Below are positions 63,513 through 64,000 of a DNA stretch of 64,000 nt, piece after piece. Each line of letters opens with the position of its first letter. Position 1 is the stretch's first letter. The notes beneath the pieces were generated by a model. The model saw only the letters and a list, made by a program, of their open reading frames with translations. It made no database searches and was not told where the DNA came from. A program made the position numbers and the translations under genes. The DNA comes from Pyrinomonadaceae bacterium (GTDB lineage: Bacteria > Acidobacteriota > Blastocatellia > Pyrinomonadales > Pyrinomonadaceae), in contig JACMJZ010000026.1 in assembly GCA_014380365.1 (NCBI GenBank), positions 124,001 through 188,000 on the forward strand. Direction: 5' to 3'.

Positions 63513-64000
63513 TTCGGCAGACTCCCTTCGGATGGGTGCGCTAGTTCAATTGGAAAATCGCCAGAAACGGCAGCGTCTCCTGAACCGTGGAAGTTGAGAC
63601 GCGCCAATCGGCCATGACTGGCTAGCCACAAAGTGTGACTACCTTGAACCCCATGAATGCGACTGGATCTAGTTGAGCCTCACAGTAGGTCGGAGCTCAC
63701 TTTTGGGTAATGCAAGGATGTGCGTGAGCCTTAAAGGTCACGTGAGCGCCATCGAGAAACTGCAAGGGGGTGTCTTATACTCCAAAGCCAAATTCTTTGC
63801 AACAAAAAATGACATAAATTCCGAAGGATGTGAACAGGAAACAAATTGGTTTGCCGGCGAGCTTTCTGGCATCGGACGGTAAATTTGTTGAATGCACATT
63901 CAAAAGAGAGGTGGTGTGCTCCGCCACCTGCCCGGGTCGCTACCGCTCCAGGTTCTGATTTGCGCATCGTCGTTGCGGATGTGAGGCTTACGGTCACACT
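63513..64000. other. 488-base upstream region of the locus
   Basis: No gene is supported. It should hold the promoter of the long minus-strand run, but no clear -35/-10 pair was found. A hairpin AGGTGG...CCACCT at 63909-63929, followed by CCCGGGTCGCTACCGCTCC, looks like the edge of another dispersed repeat. Two frames of 69 and 88 codons here lack ribosome sites and any recognisable pattern. Confidence 0.5.
63909..63929. repeat. Hairpin at the edge of a probable dispersed repeat
   Basis: AGGTGG and CCACCT pair around nine bases. The following GC-rich string looks like part of a longer element that reaches toward the window edge. Confidence 0.5.

Noticed and set aside
63347-63631. 94-codon minus-strand frame over the zinc-finger gene
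   Set aside because: A different frame within it has the AGGGAG-ATG start and the regular CxxCxGxG pattern, which cannot arise by chance. The longer frame has neither.
63673-63997. Two small frames of 69 (+) and 88 (-) codons at the right edge
   Set aside because: No ribosome site, no family pattern, and partly within a probable dispersed repeat.

Overview
The window looks like the chromosome of a Gram-negative (diderm) bacterium, most plausibly an acidobacterium of the Blastocatellia type. Supporting signs are an LPS-transport lipoprotein (LptE), outer-membrane beta-barrels, many secreted peptidases (S33, S41 and S46-like), a very large cyclic beta-glucan synthase and many composite palindromic repeats between genes. 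The lineage is an inference. No rRNA, tRNA, CRISPR array, integrase or transposase was recognised.

Layout. 1-9 kb (+): SRPBCC, Dabb, PHP-type, DNA glycosylase, secreted hydrolase/peptidase and transglycosylase-like genes. 9-19.3 kb (-): two small proteins, an acetyltransferase and the 2958-residue cyclic glucan synthase. 19.5-24.8 kb (+): MFS transporter, endonuclease III, a metallopeptidase/ATP-grasp pair and an NlpC/P60 hydrolase. 25-29.8 kb (-): YkgJ-type protein, deoxyhypusine-synthase-like protein, a CNNM/CorC protein, YbeY and PhoH. 30.3-33 kb: rpsT and an unknown gene (+) converge on holA and lptE (-). 33.3-37.8 kb (+): a DUF4062-STAND-TPR protein and an internally duplicated barrel. 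37.8-42.3 kb (-): tilS, ftsH, folP. 42.7-47.4 kb: S46 peptidase (+), an unknown helical protein (-) with a 21-bp minisatellite behind it, and a thermonuclease lipoprotein (+).

The remarkable part is 47.5-63.5 kb, where thirteen genes on the minus strand follow one another with short gaps. In transcription order they are: a 49-residue DnaJ-type zinc-finger protein, missed by length-limited gene finding; a VWA-like lipoprotein; a multi-span membrane protein; a tubulin-like GTPase; a 1080-residue protein with an actin/Hsp70-like ATPase; a single-span membrane protein; a MotA/TolQ-like channel protein with a tail of about 380 residues; a MotB/OmpA-like stator protein; a fusion of an OmpA-like domain with a potassium-channel pore; a small lipoprotein; a GH16-like secreted protein; a membrane protein with two beta-domains; and a lipoprotein with the same kind of domain. 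I read this as one envelope-spanning machine that joins an ion-driven MotAB/ZorAB-type motor to two cytoskeletal-type NTPases. I do not recognise it as a described system. Defence, envelope maintenance and surface movement are all open.

The rest of the window is mostly housekeeping (rpsT, holA, lptE, tilS-ftsH-folP, phoH-ybeY, nth) and envelope or secreted enzymes. Many gaps are filled by nested inverted repeats, several of which lie exactly between the stop codons of convergent genes or between genes of an operon.
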